Shown here in pieces: positions 26,247 to 34,731 of a stretch of DNA of 64,000 nucleotides. The notes beneath the pieces were generated by a model that had not been told where the DNA came from, searched no databases, and saw only the letters and a program-made list of their open reading frames with translations. The first letter of the stretch is position 1. Each line of letters begins with the position of its first letter. Made by a program: the position numbers and the translations under genes. The DNA comes from Tissierella sp. (lineage in GTDB: Bacteria > Bacillota > Clostridia > Tissierellales > Tissierellaceae), in the NCBI RefSeq assembly GCF_031460495.1, contig NZ_JAVKTS010000001.1, positions 620,001 through 684,000 on the forward strand, written 5' to 3'.

Positions 26247-27396
26247 TTTTAATCACCTCTATTGGATTCAGTTTTGAAGATTTTTTAGCTGGAATAAAGG
26301 CCGCAAATGTAGAAGCACTGATAGCAACTATTATTGAAATAGTTATAAATGCATAATCCAGATAAAATGGTACTAAAGGAGTGCCATCAGGGTTTTTAAC
26401 AAAAGTTGAAAAAGCCCATGTAAGACCTAAGCCTAATCCTGTACCAATGATTGATCCTATAATTCCTAGAATTAAACCTTGCAATAGAAAAATCTTACTA
26501 GCAACATTATCTTTTATACCCATTGCCTTTAATATTCCCAATTGCTTAGACTTTTGAACTACAGATATTGCTAAAACAGACGCGATGCCAAGTAGGACTG
26601 CTAAGAGTACGAATACTTGAATCATATAACTAGAAGCTGATTGGCCCGTTAGAGCAGATAAGAGCTCTTCATTCTGTGCTTTCCAGTTTGATGTTTCAAG
26701 ATTTAACATATTTAAATCATCATTTAAATCATCTGCTATTTTATCAGCATCAAAAACATCATCTACTTGAGTTTCTATGGATGATAACAGATTTTCTTTT
26801 TGGAATATTGCTTGTACACTATCTAAATTTGATACTAGCCATGACTTATTAATACTAGCTGATTTTAAATCAAATATACCTACTATTTTTATATCAAGAA
26901 TATTATTATCTGGTGTTGCAAATTGGACACTTTCTCCTAGATTGATTCCTATATCTTCTACAAGATCTTTACCAATTATAACTTCCATAGATGATAAGGG
27001 CATATGTCCTTCTATTAACTTATCTTGGAACTTATATATCTTATTTGCAGATTCAAACTCAAAACCCCTCATAAGAATAGGATAAGATTCTTCCTTATAA
27101 AACATAAAGCCTGAAGAGTCTAAGACCTTAGACACAGCGATAAAATCCTTGTTTTCCTTGAGTTCACCTATTAAAGCCTCATTGTCAGGGAAGAATTTCT
27201 CTTTATCATTAGGTTTTATAGTAATATGTGATGAGCTACCTATGGTTTTATCAATTAAGGAAATCTGCAATCCATCTATTAAAGATCCAATAAAAATCTG
27301 TACAGAAACACCAATGGCTATACCTATAACTATAAGGGCAGTTTGTCCTTTACTAGACTTTAAAAACCTAGTAGCTATATTAAATGCTAATCTCAA
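26239..27396 (-). CDS. FtsX/MacB-type ABC permease
   Basis: A 385-residue permease with the four-helix plan of LolC/E and MacB: one helix near residues 20-40, a large extracytoplasmic domain (residues about 45-260, with the MacB_PCD pattern), then three helices and the end KKSSKLNPIEVIKNG typical of FtsX-type permeases. The start is TTG at 27396 with GAGGAG upstream, overlapping the stop codon of the B12-binding gene by four bases. It works with the ATPase encoded next. Its coupling to a cobalamin-binding protein is unusual. Confidence 0.87.
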   Translation of the reverse strand: MRLAFNIATRFLKSSKGQTALIVIGIAIGVSVQIFIGSLIDGLQISLIDKTIGSSSHITIKPNDKEKFFPDNEALIGELKENKDFIAVSKVLDSSGFMFYKEESYPILMRGFEFESANKIYKFQDKLIEGHMPLSSMEVIIGKDLVEDIGINLGESVQFATPDNNILDIKIVGIFDLKSASINKSWLVSNLDSVQAIFQKENLLSSIETQVDDVFDADKIADDLNDDLNMLNLETSNWKAQNEELLSALTGQSASSYMIQVFVLLAVLLGIASVLAISVVQKSKQLGILKAMGIKDNVASKIFLLQGLILGIIGSIIGTGLGLGLTWAFSTFVKNPDGTPLVPFYLDYAFITISIIVAISASTFAAFIPAKKSSKLNPIEVIKNG

Positions 27397-28043
27397 TTTT
27401 TATCAACTCCTCTATCTAAACTTTCAATATCTTTGAAGTTTCTAAGGAGAAGATCTCCACCGATCTCTTTGTAGGTATTTGGATTTGATATGAAAGCACT
27501 TCCGCCTAATATAAAGCTTATTCCTGAATCTATAGAGTCTTTTATGGTTTCAATTAGTTTTTTGACAGAAATCAGATTATAATAATTGGTGACACTTATA
27601 CATAAATATTTTGGTTTTACAATTTCAATAGCCTTCAAAATCGTTTTCTGTGGAGTCTTTGCACCAATAAAAGTTGAATCATATCCTGCAATAGTAAAAA
27701 AATCAGAGACCATTCTAGCACCAAGCTCATGATCCTCATATTCAGGACACAAAACTATTACTTTTTCTTTGTTAGCATTGATGCTTTTTCCCTTTAAAAC
27801 ATAAGGGTAAGCAGCTTCTATTATGCTCCTGATAATTCCACTTCTAACATGTTCTCTCCATATTAATTCCTCATCATTATCATATTCTTCGATGATGCTA
27901 TTCAATCCAGGTGTCAAAATTAATTCATACAAATCAATAACAGAAATACTCTTTTCTTCTAGAGCACTTAGGCATAGTTGTAATGCATTTTCCTTATCTT
28001 CATTTCTAATAAATATCATAAACTTGTCATATATATCCTTCAA
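27393..28043 (-). CDS. Cobalamin-binding (B12-binding domain) protein, CarH/LitR effector-like without HTH
   Basis: A 216-residue cytoplasmic protein with the cobalamin module. The N-terminal four-helix cap (residues 1-95) contains ELIWREHVRSGI, with the Trp and the E-H pair found in light- or B12-sensing caps. The Rossmann-like B12-binding domain follows: CPEYEDHELGARM has the E-x-H-x-x-G motif whose His ligates cobalt, and FILGGSAFI matches the later GG loop. There is no DNA-binding domain and no methyltransferase partner. Start TTG 28043 with AAGGGAG. It is the first gene of an operon with an ABC transporter, which suggests a sensory or accessory role; that is inference. Confidence 0.82.
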   Translation of the reverse strand: MKDIYDKFMIFIRNEDKENALQLCLSALEEKSISVIDLYELILTPGLNSIIEEYDNDEELIWREHVRSGIIRSIIEAAYPYVLKGKSINANKEKVIVLCPEYEDHELGARMVSDFFTIAGYDSTFIGAKTPQKTILKAIEIVKPKYLCISVTNYYNLISVKKLIETIKDSIDSGISFILGGSAFISNPNTYKEIGGDLLLRNFKDIESLDRGVDKN

Positions 28044-28136
28044 ACCCTACACTCCCTTCTGTAAATTTACTCATATATACCCAGAAGGAGAAAATTTAAT
28101 ATCATCAAATTTAAGTTATATTTTGAGCTTGTGTAC

Positions 28137-28164
28137 TTAGGGAGGACCTTTGTATCCTCCCTAA
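28137..28164 (-). terminator. Hairpin overlapping the GH18 stop codon
   Basis: Inverted repeat CTTAGGGAGGA / TCCTCCCTAAG that includes the TAG stop of the GH18 gene. No T-run follows on the minus strand, so it may be a weak terminator or mRNA-stability hairpin between the GH18 gene and the B12-binding gene. Confidence 0.5.
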
Positions 28165-29927
28165 GGTATCAAGGCCTTGATTCTATCCAATAATGCTGCC
28201 ATCTGAGCTCGTGTAACTTTTTCCTTTGGTCGAAATGTGCCATCTTCATATCCTGTAAATATATTTTCCTTAGCCATTGTAACTATATATGGATAAGACC
28301 AACTTGAGTAGTCTATGTCCTTAAAGGGATTTTTAAGATTTTGGGAAGGAGAAATCTTTAATAATCTAGTTAGCAATGTAGCCATTTCTTCCCTTGTTAA
28401 TGATTCATTAGGTGCAAACCTCTGATTTCCCAAGCCCTCCATTAATTTATGTTGTGCAGCAATTTCTATATCTTTCTTTGCCCAATGATTATATGGTACA
28501 TCTCTAAAATAAGGTATAGTGGAATAATTGTTTTTCAACTCTAAAACACGAACTAAAAGTGTAGCAGCCTCTGCTCTAGTTAAGGCCCTATTAGGCTCGA
28601 AATAAAAGTCTCTTGTCCCAATCATCCATCCTTTTTCACTGATGGAGAGTATTGGAGCCGTAGCCCATCCTTCGTCTACATCAATAAAGACTCTACTACC
28701 TTTATACCATTGATTATAAACAGTCCAAATATTTTGAGTGGCTTGTTGAAGGCTCCAGCTGCCAGCTCCTTTTAAGTTGTATTTCTCAATTAACCGTAGT
28801 TTATTTAAAATAGATTCTTGATTTTCAAACCAAAGAGTATATCTTCCTTGGGGGATGTCCTTTTCATATCCTGTAATATTGATATTAGCTTTTGGAGATT
28901 TTAGTTGATTATCAAATGTTACAGTGCCACTATATTTCTTTATTAGTTCTTCAATCCTAACTAAGCTAGTACCTTTTCCTTTAATGCTTCCATCATCTTT
29001 CCAATACCTTCCAAAGAAGGGCAGACCTAATACGATTTTTGAAGGGGGAGCATATCTTAATGCGTATTTAATGGATTGTTCCACAAATCCTATACTGGCA
29101 ACTGGCCCAGGATCACCAGTCTCATAATGCTCATCATAAGACATAATCATTAGATAATCAGCATATTCTGCTAATCTTAAATAGTCAAAGGAACCATACC
29201 AACCTTCTGTATATCCATGGGGATTGGCAGCAACAGCTACAGATACCTCTTTTTCTCTAGGAAGTGACTCTCTTAATTCTTTTATAAATAATGTAAAGTC
29301 ATCTCTATCTTCTACAGTTAAATTTTCAATATCAACATTTATTCCGTCAAGATTATACTCATTGATAGTATCAACAAGTTCTTTTATTAAAACATCCTTA
29401 TTTTTAAGAGCTACCCTTCCCACATTACGGTCCCAATGATTACCGAGGAAGGGGACTACCCTATAGCCTTTGTTTTGCATCTGTCTAATAATATGAGGAT
29501 TAAACTGTTCAGTTATTTTTAAATGCCCATCAGATGTTAAATCAAAATAAGTAGGGGAAATTACATCTAAGATGCCTCCTGTATTGTTTAAACTTTCAAT
29601 AAGGTCATATCCATTTCCAAAATAGGAATAAGTCATGTTAAATACGGGCTTTTCCTTTGGCTCCAATCCTTCTGCAAATCCAGTGAATCCATGTAAATTT
29701 ATTGAGGCTATTAATATTGTTCCTGCCATTATTTTAACACTTTTAATTTTTAATTCAGGAAGATTGTTTTTAATAAAATCATTTATAAACTTATCAAGGT
29801 TATGTATTTGATCTTCTTTTTTGCTTCCAAATTCATCTGCGAACTCAGTTAACCCTAAGTCTAAATACAAGGTAAGGGTGTAACCTTGGATATTTTCTTC
29901 TAATTTATAATTATTAATGAATTTCAT
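28161..29927 (-). CDS. Cell-surface glycoside hydrolase family 18 with three SLH domains
   Basis: A 588-residue predicted surface enzyme. Residues 1-60 are a soluble, charged N-terminal segment; a single hydrophobic stretch at about 62-80 (MAGTILIASINLHGF) would act as an internal export signal. The GH18 barrel spans about 92-405, with the catalytic motif DGINVDIE at 194-201 (Glu201 the acid; the usual third Asp is Asn197) and MIMSYDEHYETG downstream, as in YaaH-type spore or peptidoglycan N-acetylglucosaminidases. The last 175 residues are three S-layer homology repeats (TRAEAATLL; TREEMATLL; TRAQMAALL) that bind pyruvylated wall polymer. GGAGGG precedes the ATG. Likely cleaves peptidoglycan or chitin-like glycans at the wall. 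Confidence 0.88.
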   Translation of the reverse strand: MKFINNYKLEENIQGYTLTLYLDLGLTEFADEFGSKKEDQIHNLDKFINDFIKNNLPELKIKSVKIMAGTILIASINLHGFTGFAEGLEPKEKPVFNMTYSYFGNGYDLIESLNNTGGILDVISPTYFDLTSDGHLKITEQFNPHIIRQMQNKGYRVVPFLGNHWDRNVGRVALKNKDVLIKELVDTINEYNLDGINVDIENLTVEDRDDFTLFIKELRESLPREKEVSVAVAANPHGYTEGWYGSFDYLRLAEYADYLMIMSYDEHYETGDPGPVASIGFVEQSIKYALRYAPPSKIVLGLPFFGRYWKDDGSIKGKGTSLVRIEELIKKYSGTVTFDNQLKSPKANINITGYEKDIPQGRYTLWFENQESILNKLRLIEKYNLKGAGSWSLQQATQNIWTVYNQWYKGSRVFIDVDEGWATAPILSISEKGWMIGTRDFYFEPNRALTRAEAATLLVRVLELKNNYSTIPYFRDVPYNHWAKKDIEIAAQHKLMEGLGNQRFAPNESLTREEMATLLTRLLKISPSQNLKNPFKDIDYSSWSYPYIVTMAKENIFTGYEDGTFRPKEKVTRAQMAALLDRIKALIP

Positions 29928-30240
29928 TATATCCCTCCACTCCTATAATAGTATTACCATTAAATGAAAAGATAATTAATTTTGTTTTGAGGATTATAAA
30001 TCAAAGGGTATTAGAATTGGATTAATATGATACAAATGTCAATATCTTGCAAATTAGAAAGCAATTATTCGCAAAAAAATCATTGCTTCATTGTTTATAA
30101 TTAGAAGGTGACATATTAAAGGGAGATATATTATTATTGTGCGAAGGGGGATGGAATATCAACTTAGGATGAAAATATATATTTGTGTGTGAAGTTTAAG
30201 TGTATTCATATTTAAAATAAGAAAGGATTGGTGTATTATT
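29928..30240. other. Divergent intergenic region between two surface-protein genes
   Basis: About 310 bases, very AT-rich. Apart from the ribosome sites at either end I found no convincing promoter pair, operator or riboswitch. Confidence 0.4.
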
Positions 30241-32463
30241 ATGATGAAAAGATATAAGTTATTTAAAGTATTCGTGATTGCATTTGTTTTAGTTTCATTA
30301 GTTATAACGCCTAAAACATATGCAGGTGGTGAAACCAGTATTGATGCTAATTATTTAAATCTAGAAGAATATCGTGGTCTTGGCGAAACTGTTCTTAATG
30401 TAAAAGTGACTGGTACAACACAAGGAAGTGCATGGGGAACTGGAATATATTCGGATGATTCTGATATAGGAGTAGCGGCTGTTCATGCAGGTATTTTAAA
30501 GGCTGGAGAGACAAAATCAATTAAAATAACTATTCTCCCAGGACAAAACTCATATGTTGGTTCCTTGAAAAATGGCATCGAAACTTATGATTATCCTGCA
30601 TTTGATGGAAGCTTTAAATTCACTGATGCAGTTCAAACTACAGAAGAAAAGATATTTGATGCTAAATATTTAAATCTAGAAGAATATCGTGGTCTTGGTG
30701 AAACCATTCTTAATGTAAAAGTAACTGGTACAACACAGGGAAGTGCATGGGGAACTGGAATATATTCGGATGATTCTGATATAGGAGTAGCGGCTGTTCA
30801 TGCAGGTATTTTAAAGGCTGGAGAGACAAAAACACTTAAAATAACTATTCTCCCAGGGCAAACATCATATGTTGGTACTTTGAAAAATGGTATCGAATCT
30901 TATGGTTATGGTGCATTTGATGGAAGCTTTAAATTTACCGATGCTGCTCAAACTACAGATACACCAAAGCCTCCTACACCTCCTGTAAAAACAGACGAAG
31001 ATATAAGCTCGGAGGTATTTAAAGAAGGAGTAATTATGTCATGGAAAACTAAAGGAGTACTTGGTTATCGCTTATTTAGATCAACAACAGAAAATGATTT
31101 AGGTATTTCAGTTACAGATTTTTATATTACAATTAATTCATATGCTGATGTTAATGTAGAGCCAAATACTACCTATTACTATACAGTTAAACCAGTGCTT
31201 GTTGAAGCTGACCCAATAAAAGGTATAAAAGAAGAATTAGGTGATGCAATAGCAAAATATAAAATAAAAACAGGAAATGAAGTTACAAAATCAGAAAATG
31301 TGAAGAATTTTATCGTACTTCAAATCGATAATCCAAACATGAGTGTTAATGGCAAAATCCAGGAGATTGATCCCGGTCGCGGGACTACCCCTATAGTTGT
31401 TTCATCACGCTCAATGGTTCCTATTCGTGCAATTGTAGAAGCTATGGGTGGGACAGTTGGTTGGGATAGTAGCACTCAACAAATCACATTAACGGCAAAT
31501 GGAAGTACCGTTAATATGTGGGTAGGAAAAAAATCTATAACCGTGAACGGAGAAAAGCGTGAAATAGATGTTACACCAATCGTTCAAAATGGCCGCACAT
31601 ATGTACCAGTGCGTTTTGCAGCTGAAAATCTTAATGCAAAAGTAGATTGGATTAACAGTACTAAAGAGGCCGTAATAACTTATGAGGTAAAAAAAAACAA
31701 TAATTTAGGTGATGAAAAAATCATTACACCTGCAGACCCAAAAACCCCTACACAACCAGAAGTACCAACAGAACCAAAAACACCTATAGTTTTAGATGAT
31801 CCAAAATACACTGTTCCAAAGCAACCAGTATTTTATATGGAGGATGATCTTAAGTTACTTGATGGAAATCTAGGGCAAGTAACATTTAGATTAAAAAGAC
31901 CAGTAAGCCTTGGAGAATTAACAGGATTTAAGGTTTATTTTACAAACAATGGAAAGTCCGAAGTATATGAATTTACTGAGGATGCTTTCGCTTATACTGA
32001 GGAAATAGGTAAGACTACTGATATTAGTATTACAACTGTAAATGGAACAGTTGAAAGCACACCTCAAAAACTAAAATTTACTTTACTTGAAAGAATAGTT
32101 GGAAAAACTATGTGGTCAGAAAGACAATCAGATGAACTTGTTGGTTCACGATGTTGGTATGGACTTTCATGGCAACCAGTTAAAGGAGCAAGCAAATACA
32201 AGGTGTATGTATCTGGGAGTAAAAGGAATTATATGAATTTCCAAAATGACAGAGATTTAACTGGTTTTAGTGAAATTGTTGTAACTGATACTTCTTTCAG
32301 TACTAAATTAAATACTGGTTTACCTGCAGATATTGTTAATGCATCTTGGGGTGAATCAAGGTATGTGGTGGTGTTCCCGATGAATGAAGACGGTATAATA
32401 GGGGCATTTCCTAAATATTTTGAAATCACAATGACTGGAGTAAGCTCACCAGCACATTATTAA
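30241..32463 (+). CDS. Secreted protein with two tandem LCCL-like domains, FN3-like and stalk (Cu-amine-oxidase N-like) domain
   Basis: A 740-residue exported protein: signal peptide residues 1-28 (cut near TYA-GG). Two nearly identical repeats of 105 residues follow (about 35-139 and 140-240), each with WGTGIYSDDSDIGVAAVHAG and a Y-x-G-x-x-x-N-G-I motif, the pattern of LCCL domains. Next comes a Pro linker, an FN3-like domain (about 254-323), a stalk domain (about 358-482; SMVPIRAIVEAMGG and RTYVPVRFAAENL), a Pro/Thr-rich linker (496-520) and a C-terminal region I do not recognise. No wall anchor is visible. Probably a surface or matrix protein binding polysaccharide or protein partners; divergent from the SLH hydrolase. 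Confidence 0.82.
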   Translation: MMKRYKLFKVFVIAFVLVSLVITPKTYAGGETSIDANYLNLEEYRGLGETVLNVKVTGTTQGSAWGTGIYSDDSDIGVAAVHAGILKAGETKSIKITILPGQNSYVGSLKNGIETYDYPAFDGSFKFTDAVQTTEEKIFDAKYLNLEEYRGLGETILNVKVTGTTQGSAWGTGIYSDDSDIGVAAVHAGILKAGETKTLKITILPGQTSYVGTLKNGIESYGYGAFDGSFKFTDAAQTTDTPKPPTPPVKTDEDISSEVFKEGVIMSWKTKGVLGYRLFRSTTENDLGISVTDFYITINSYADVNVEPNTTYYYTVKPVLVEADPIKGIKEELGDAIAKYKIKTGNEVTKSENVKNFIVLQIDNPNMSVNGKIQEIDPGRGTTPIVVSSRSMVPIRAIVEAMGGTVGWDSSTQQITLTANGSTVNMWVGKKSITVNGEKREIDVTPIVQNGRTYVPVRFAAENLNAKVDWINSTKEAVITYEVKKNNNLGDEKIITPADPKTPTQPEVPTEPKTPIVLDDPKYTVPKQPVFYMEDDLKLLDGNLGQVTFRLKRPVSLGELTGFKVYFTNNGKSEVYEFTEDAFAYTEEIGKTTDISITTVNGTVESTPQKLKFTLLERIVGKTMWSERQSDELVGSRCWYGLSWQPVKGASKYKVYVSGSKRNYMNFQNDRDLTGFSEIVVTDTSFSTKLNTGLPADIVNASWGESRYVVVFPMNEDGIIGAFPKYFEITMTGVSSPAHY
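30343..30958 (+). repeat. 315-bp tandem repeat inside the LCCL-protein gene
   Basis: Copy 1 starts at 30343 and copy 2 at 30658, with a period of exactly 315 bases (105 codons). I count about ten residue differences per 100, and long DNA stretches are identical, so the duplication is recent or homogenised. Confidence 0.9.
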
Positions 32464-32489
32464 GGCCTAAAAAGCAATAGTATAAGTAA

Positions 32490-32526
32490 GAAGCAATAGG
32501 GACAAAGACTGTTCCTATTGCTTCTT
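32490..32526 (+). terminator. Hairpin after the LCCL-protein gene
   Basis: AGAAGCAATAGG / CCTATTGCTTCT, 12 perfect pairs, 13-base loop. The tail is T-rich but interrupted by C, so termination may be partial. Confidence 0.65.
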
Positions 32527-32659
32527 CTGTTGAAGAAGGAATGTTCCATAGCTCTATACATAACCCTTTCCCTTTCATACTTTGATTTCTTATTTTATGG
32601 TTTCATTAAATCAAAACTTATATAAAATATGTGTTAGGAAATAACTTCTATAAAAATTA

Positions 32660-32701
32660 TTGACCGACCAGTCTATTTGTGATAATGTTGACTGAGTGGT
32701 C
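32660..32701 (+). promoter_or_regulatory. Probable TetR operator pair overlapping a promoter
   Basis: Two related 14-mers TTGACCGACCAGTC (32660-32673) and TTGACTGAGTGGTC (32688-32701), each with GAC-N6-GTC dyad symmetry and 28 bases apart. The first contains a -35-like TTGACC with TAATGT 17 bases downstream. Such sequences are typical operators of TetR-type autoregulators. Confidence 0.6.
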
Positions 32702-32724
32702 TAAAATATGTAGAGGTGAAAAGA

Positions 32725-33348
32725 ATGAAAAGAGAAGAAAAAAACTTGCTAAGACGGCAAAAGATAATTAATAGTGCTATAGCCGAATTTGGGATTAATA
32801 GCTATGCAGAAGCATCTTTAAATGCTATCTGCAAAAATGGCAATATATCAAAAGGAATTATTTATCATTATTTCAAAGACAAAGATGAGTTATATTTGGT
32901 TTGTGTTAGTGAATGTTTTCGTAGGTTAACTACTTTCCTTAATAGCAAAATAATAACTTTCAATAATGTTGAAGAAGATATAAAAGAATATCTTGATATG
33001 CGTCATGAATTCTTTGTTGAAAATCCTAATTTTAGCAATATATTTGCAAATGCGTTATTGCAGCCACCTAAGCACTTGATAACGCAAATAAAGGAAATAA
33101 AAGTTGAACTGGATAAATTTAATGTTAATTTTTATGGACAAGTTCTTCAAAATGTCAGTCTAAAAAGTGATGTTTGTCGTGAAGAAGCTATTGAATATTT
33201 TCTTATATTTCAAGAATCATTTAATAACTACTTTCACAATAAAACCTATAGAGATTTTAGGAAGCTATTAGATGAGCATGAGCTTAAATTAAGCAAACTA
33301 TTAAAAATTATGATTTATGGAGTAGCAAAGGAGGAAACAAAACAATGA
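32725..33348 (+). CDS. TetR/AcrR-family transcriptional regulator
   Basis: A 207-residue repressor. The N-terminal helix-turn-helix is clear: RQKIINSAIAEFGINSYAEASLNAICKNGNISKGIIYHYFKDKDEL (residues about 11-56, in pieces), the standard TetR pattern ending in Y-H-Y-F-K-D-K. The rest is a helical ligand-binding and dimerisation domain. ATG 32725 with AGAGGTG is preferred over GTG 32716. It overlaps the antiporter gene by ATGA and probably represses both by binding the operator pair upstream. Ligand unknown. Confidence 0.9.
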   Translation: MKREEKNLLRRQKIINSAIAEFGINSYAEASLNAICKNGNISKGIIYHYFKDKDELYLVCVSECFRRLTTFLNSKIITFNNVEEDIKEYLDMRHEFFVENPNFSNIFANALLQPPKHLITQIKEIKVELDKFNVNFYGQVLQNVSLKSDVCREEAIEYFLIFQESFNNYFHNKTYRDFRKLLDEHELKLSKLLKIMIYGVAKEETKQ

Positions 33349-34574
33349 TTCTATTAATATTAAGACTTTTGATAGCAGCTTCTATGGCATTTTTTATGGG
33401 TAAACTTATATCTAAGATAAGGCTCCCTTCCATTTTAGGATGGCTTATAACAGGTATGATTTTAGGGCCTTATGCAGTGGGGGTAGTTAATAATGAACTG
33501 TTGAATGCTAGTTGGTATCAAACTACTTTAAACATTTTAGAGTGTGGTATGGGTATGATGATTGGTACTGAGCTTGTATTGAAAGAGCTCAAAAGAAGTG
33601 GAAAACAAATCGTTATAACAACCATTACCCAATCTCTTGGGACCTTTTTTGTGGTAACATTATTTTTTGGAATAATATTTTATTTCATAGGTGTACCATT
33701 ATATATATCACTTATATTTGGAGGAATTGCTCTTGCAACAGCCCCAGCTCCTGCTTTATCTATAGTGAAAGAATTTAAAACAGATGGTCCAGTAACGAGA
33801 ACTTTAATTCCTATGGCTGTGCTTGATGATATTGTTGCAATTATAGTGTTTTTCAGCATTATAACATTTATTACTGCTGCCAATGCAGAAGTATCAACAC
33901 CATTATATCAAACACTGGCTATGATGATATTATTACCAATTGCTATCGGAGTAGCGGTCGGATTAGTCGGAGGAGTTGTCCTTAAAAAAGAGCGTTCTAA
34001 AAATATAACATTAATGATTACCCTTGTACTTATTTTGCTAGTTTCAAGTGTAGGATTTATTTTTAATAACCTGATTTTAGCACAGCCAGTGCTGAATTTC
34101 ATGCTAATAGGTATGGCTTTTTCTGCTACCTTTGCAAATATAGTATCTGAAGAAAGATTGTCACAAATAATGAATGCTTTCAGCCCAATTCTAGGAATTT
34201 CTATGCTCATAGTTATCCTAAATCTTGGGGCGCCTCTTGATTACCACTTAATTTTAGGTGCAGGAATATTTACAGCGATATATATTATATCAAGGGCGAT
34301 AGGTAAATATACAGGTGCCTTTTGGGGAGCGAAAATGACAGGCTTGCCAGAAACAGTGCAGAAATATTTAGGACTTACACTATTACCTCATTCTGGGGTT
34401 TCCCTTGTTTTCACAGGGATTGCAGTTACAACATTAAATACCTTTGATCCCACCTCTGCAGCTATAATCCAAGGAACAATTGCAGCTGCCGCTGTTATTA
34501 ATGAGGTTATTGCAGTTATCATATCCAAAAAGGCTTTTGAATGGGCTGGAGAATTTGGAAAAGCAACAGACTAA
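33345..34574 (+). CDS. Cation:proton antiporter, CPA2 (Kef/NapA-like) family
   Basis: A 409-residue membrane protein with about 12-13 helices exchanging protons for Na+ or K+. The first helices include RLPSILGWLITGMILGP, typical of CPA2 proteins, and the ion-site helix has FGGIALATAPAPALSIVKEF plus AVLDDIVAII (Asp-Asp pair in the transport site). There is no C-terminal TrkA domain. It overlaps the TetR gene by ATGA. In this arrangement it may serve drug or ion resistance under the TetR regulator; the exchanged ion is not certain. Confidence 0.88.
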   Translation: MILLILRLLIAASMAFFMGKLISKIRLPSILGWLITGMILGPYAVGVVNNELLNASWYQTTLNILECGMGMMIGTELVLKELKRSGKQIVITTITQSLGTFFVVTLFFGIIFYFIGVPLYISLIFGGIALATAPAPALSIVKEFKTDGPVTRTLIPMAVLDDIVAIIVFFSIITFITAANAEVSTPLYQTLAMMILLPIAIGVAVGLVGGVVLKKERSKNITLMITLVLILLVSSVGFIFNNLILAQPVLNFMLIGMAFSATFANIVSEERLSQIMNAFSPILGISMLIVILNLGAPLDYHLILGAGIFTAIYIISRAIGKYTGAFWGAKMTGLPETVQKYLGLTLLPHSGVSLVFTGIAVTTLNTFDPTSAAIIQGTIAAAAVINEVIAVIISKKAFEWAGEFGKATD

Positions 34575-34731
34575 GGGGTGCAAATTTTATAAAAACAAAG
34601 AAGTATAGTTAAAACTCATATTATTGAAAAAAACTTTACAGATAAATAAAAATATAAGTTATAATATTATCAAGAATACATAATTTTAAATATCTAGGAT
34701 TTTTAAATATGGATAGAAGGAGGCATATATT

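Noticed and set aside
29928-30240. Possible riboswitch between the two surface genes
   Set aside because: Searched by eye for cyclic-di-GMP and other common riboswitch cores; none matched.
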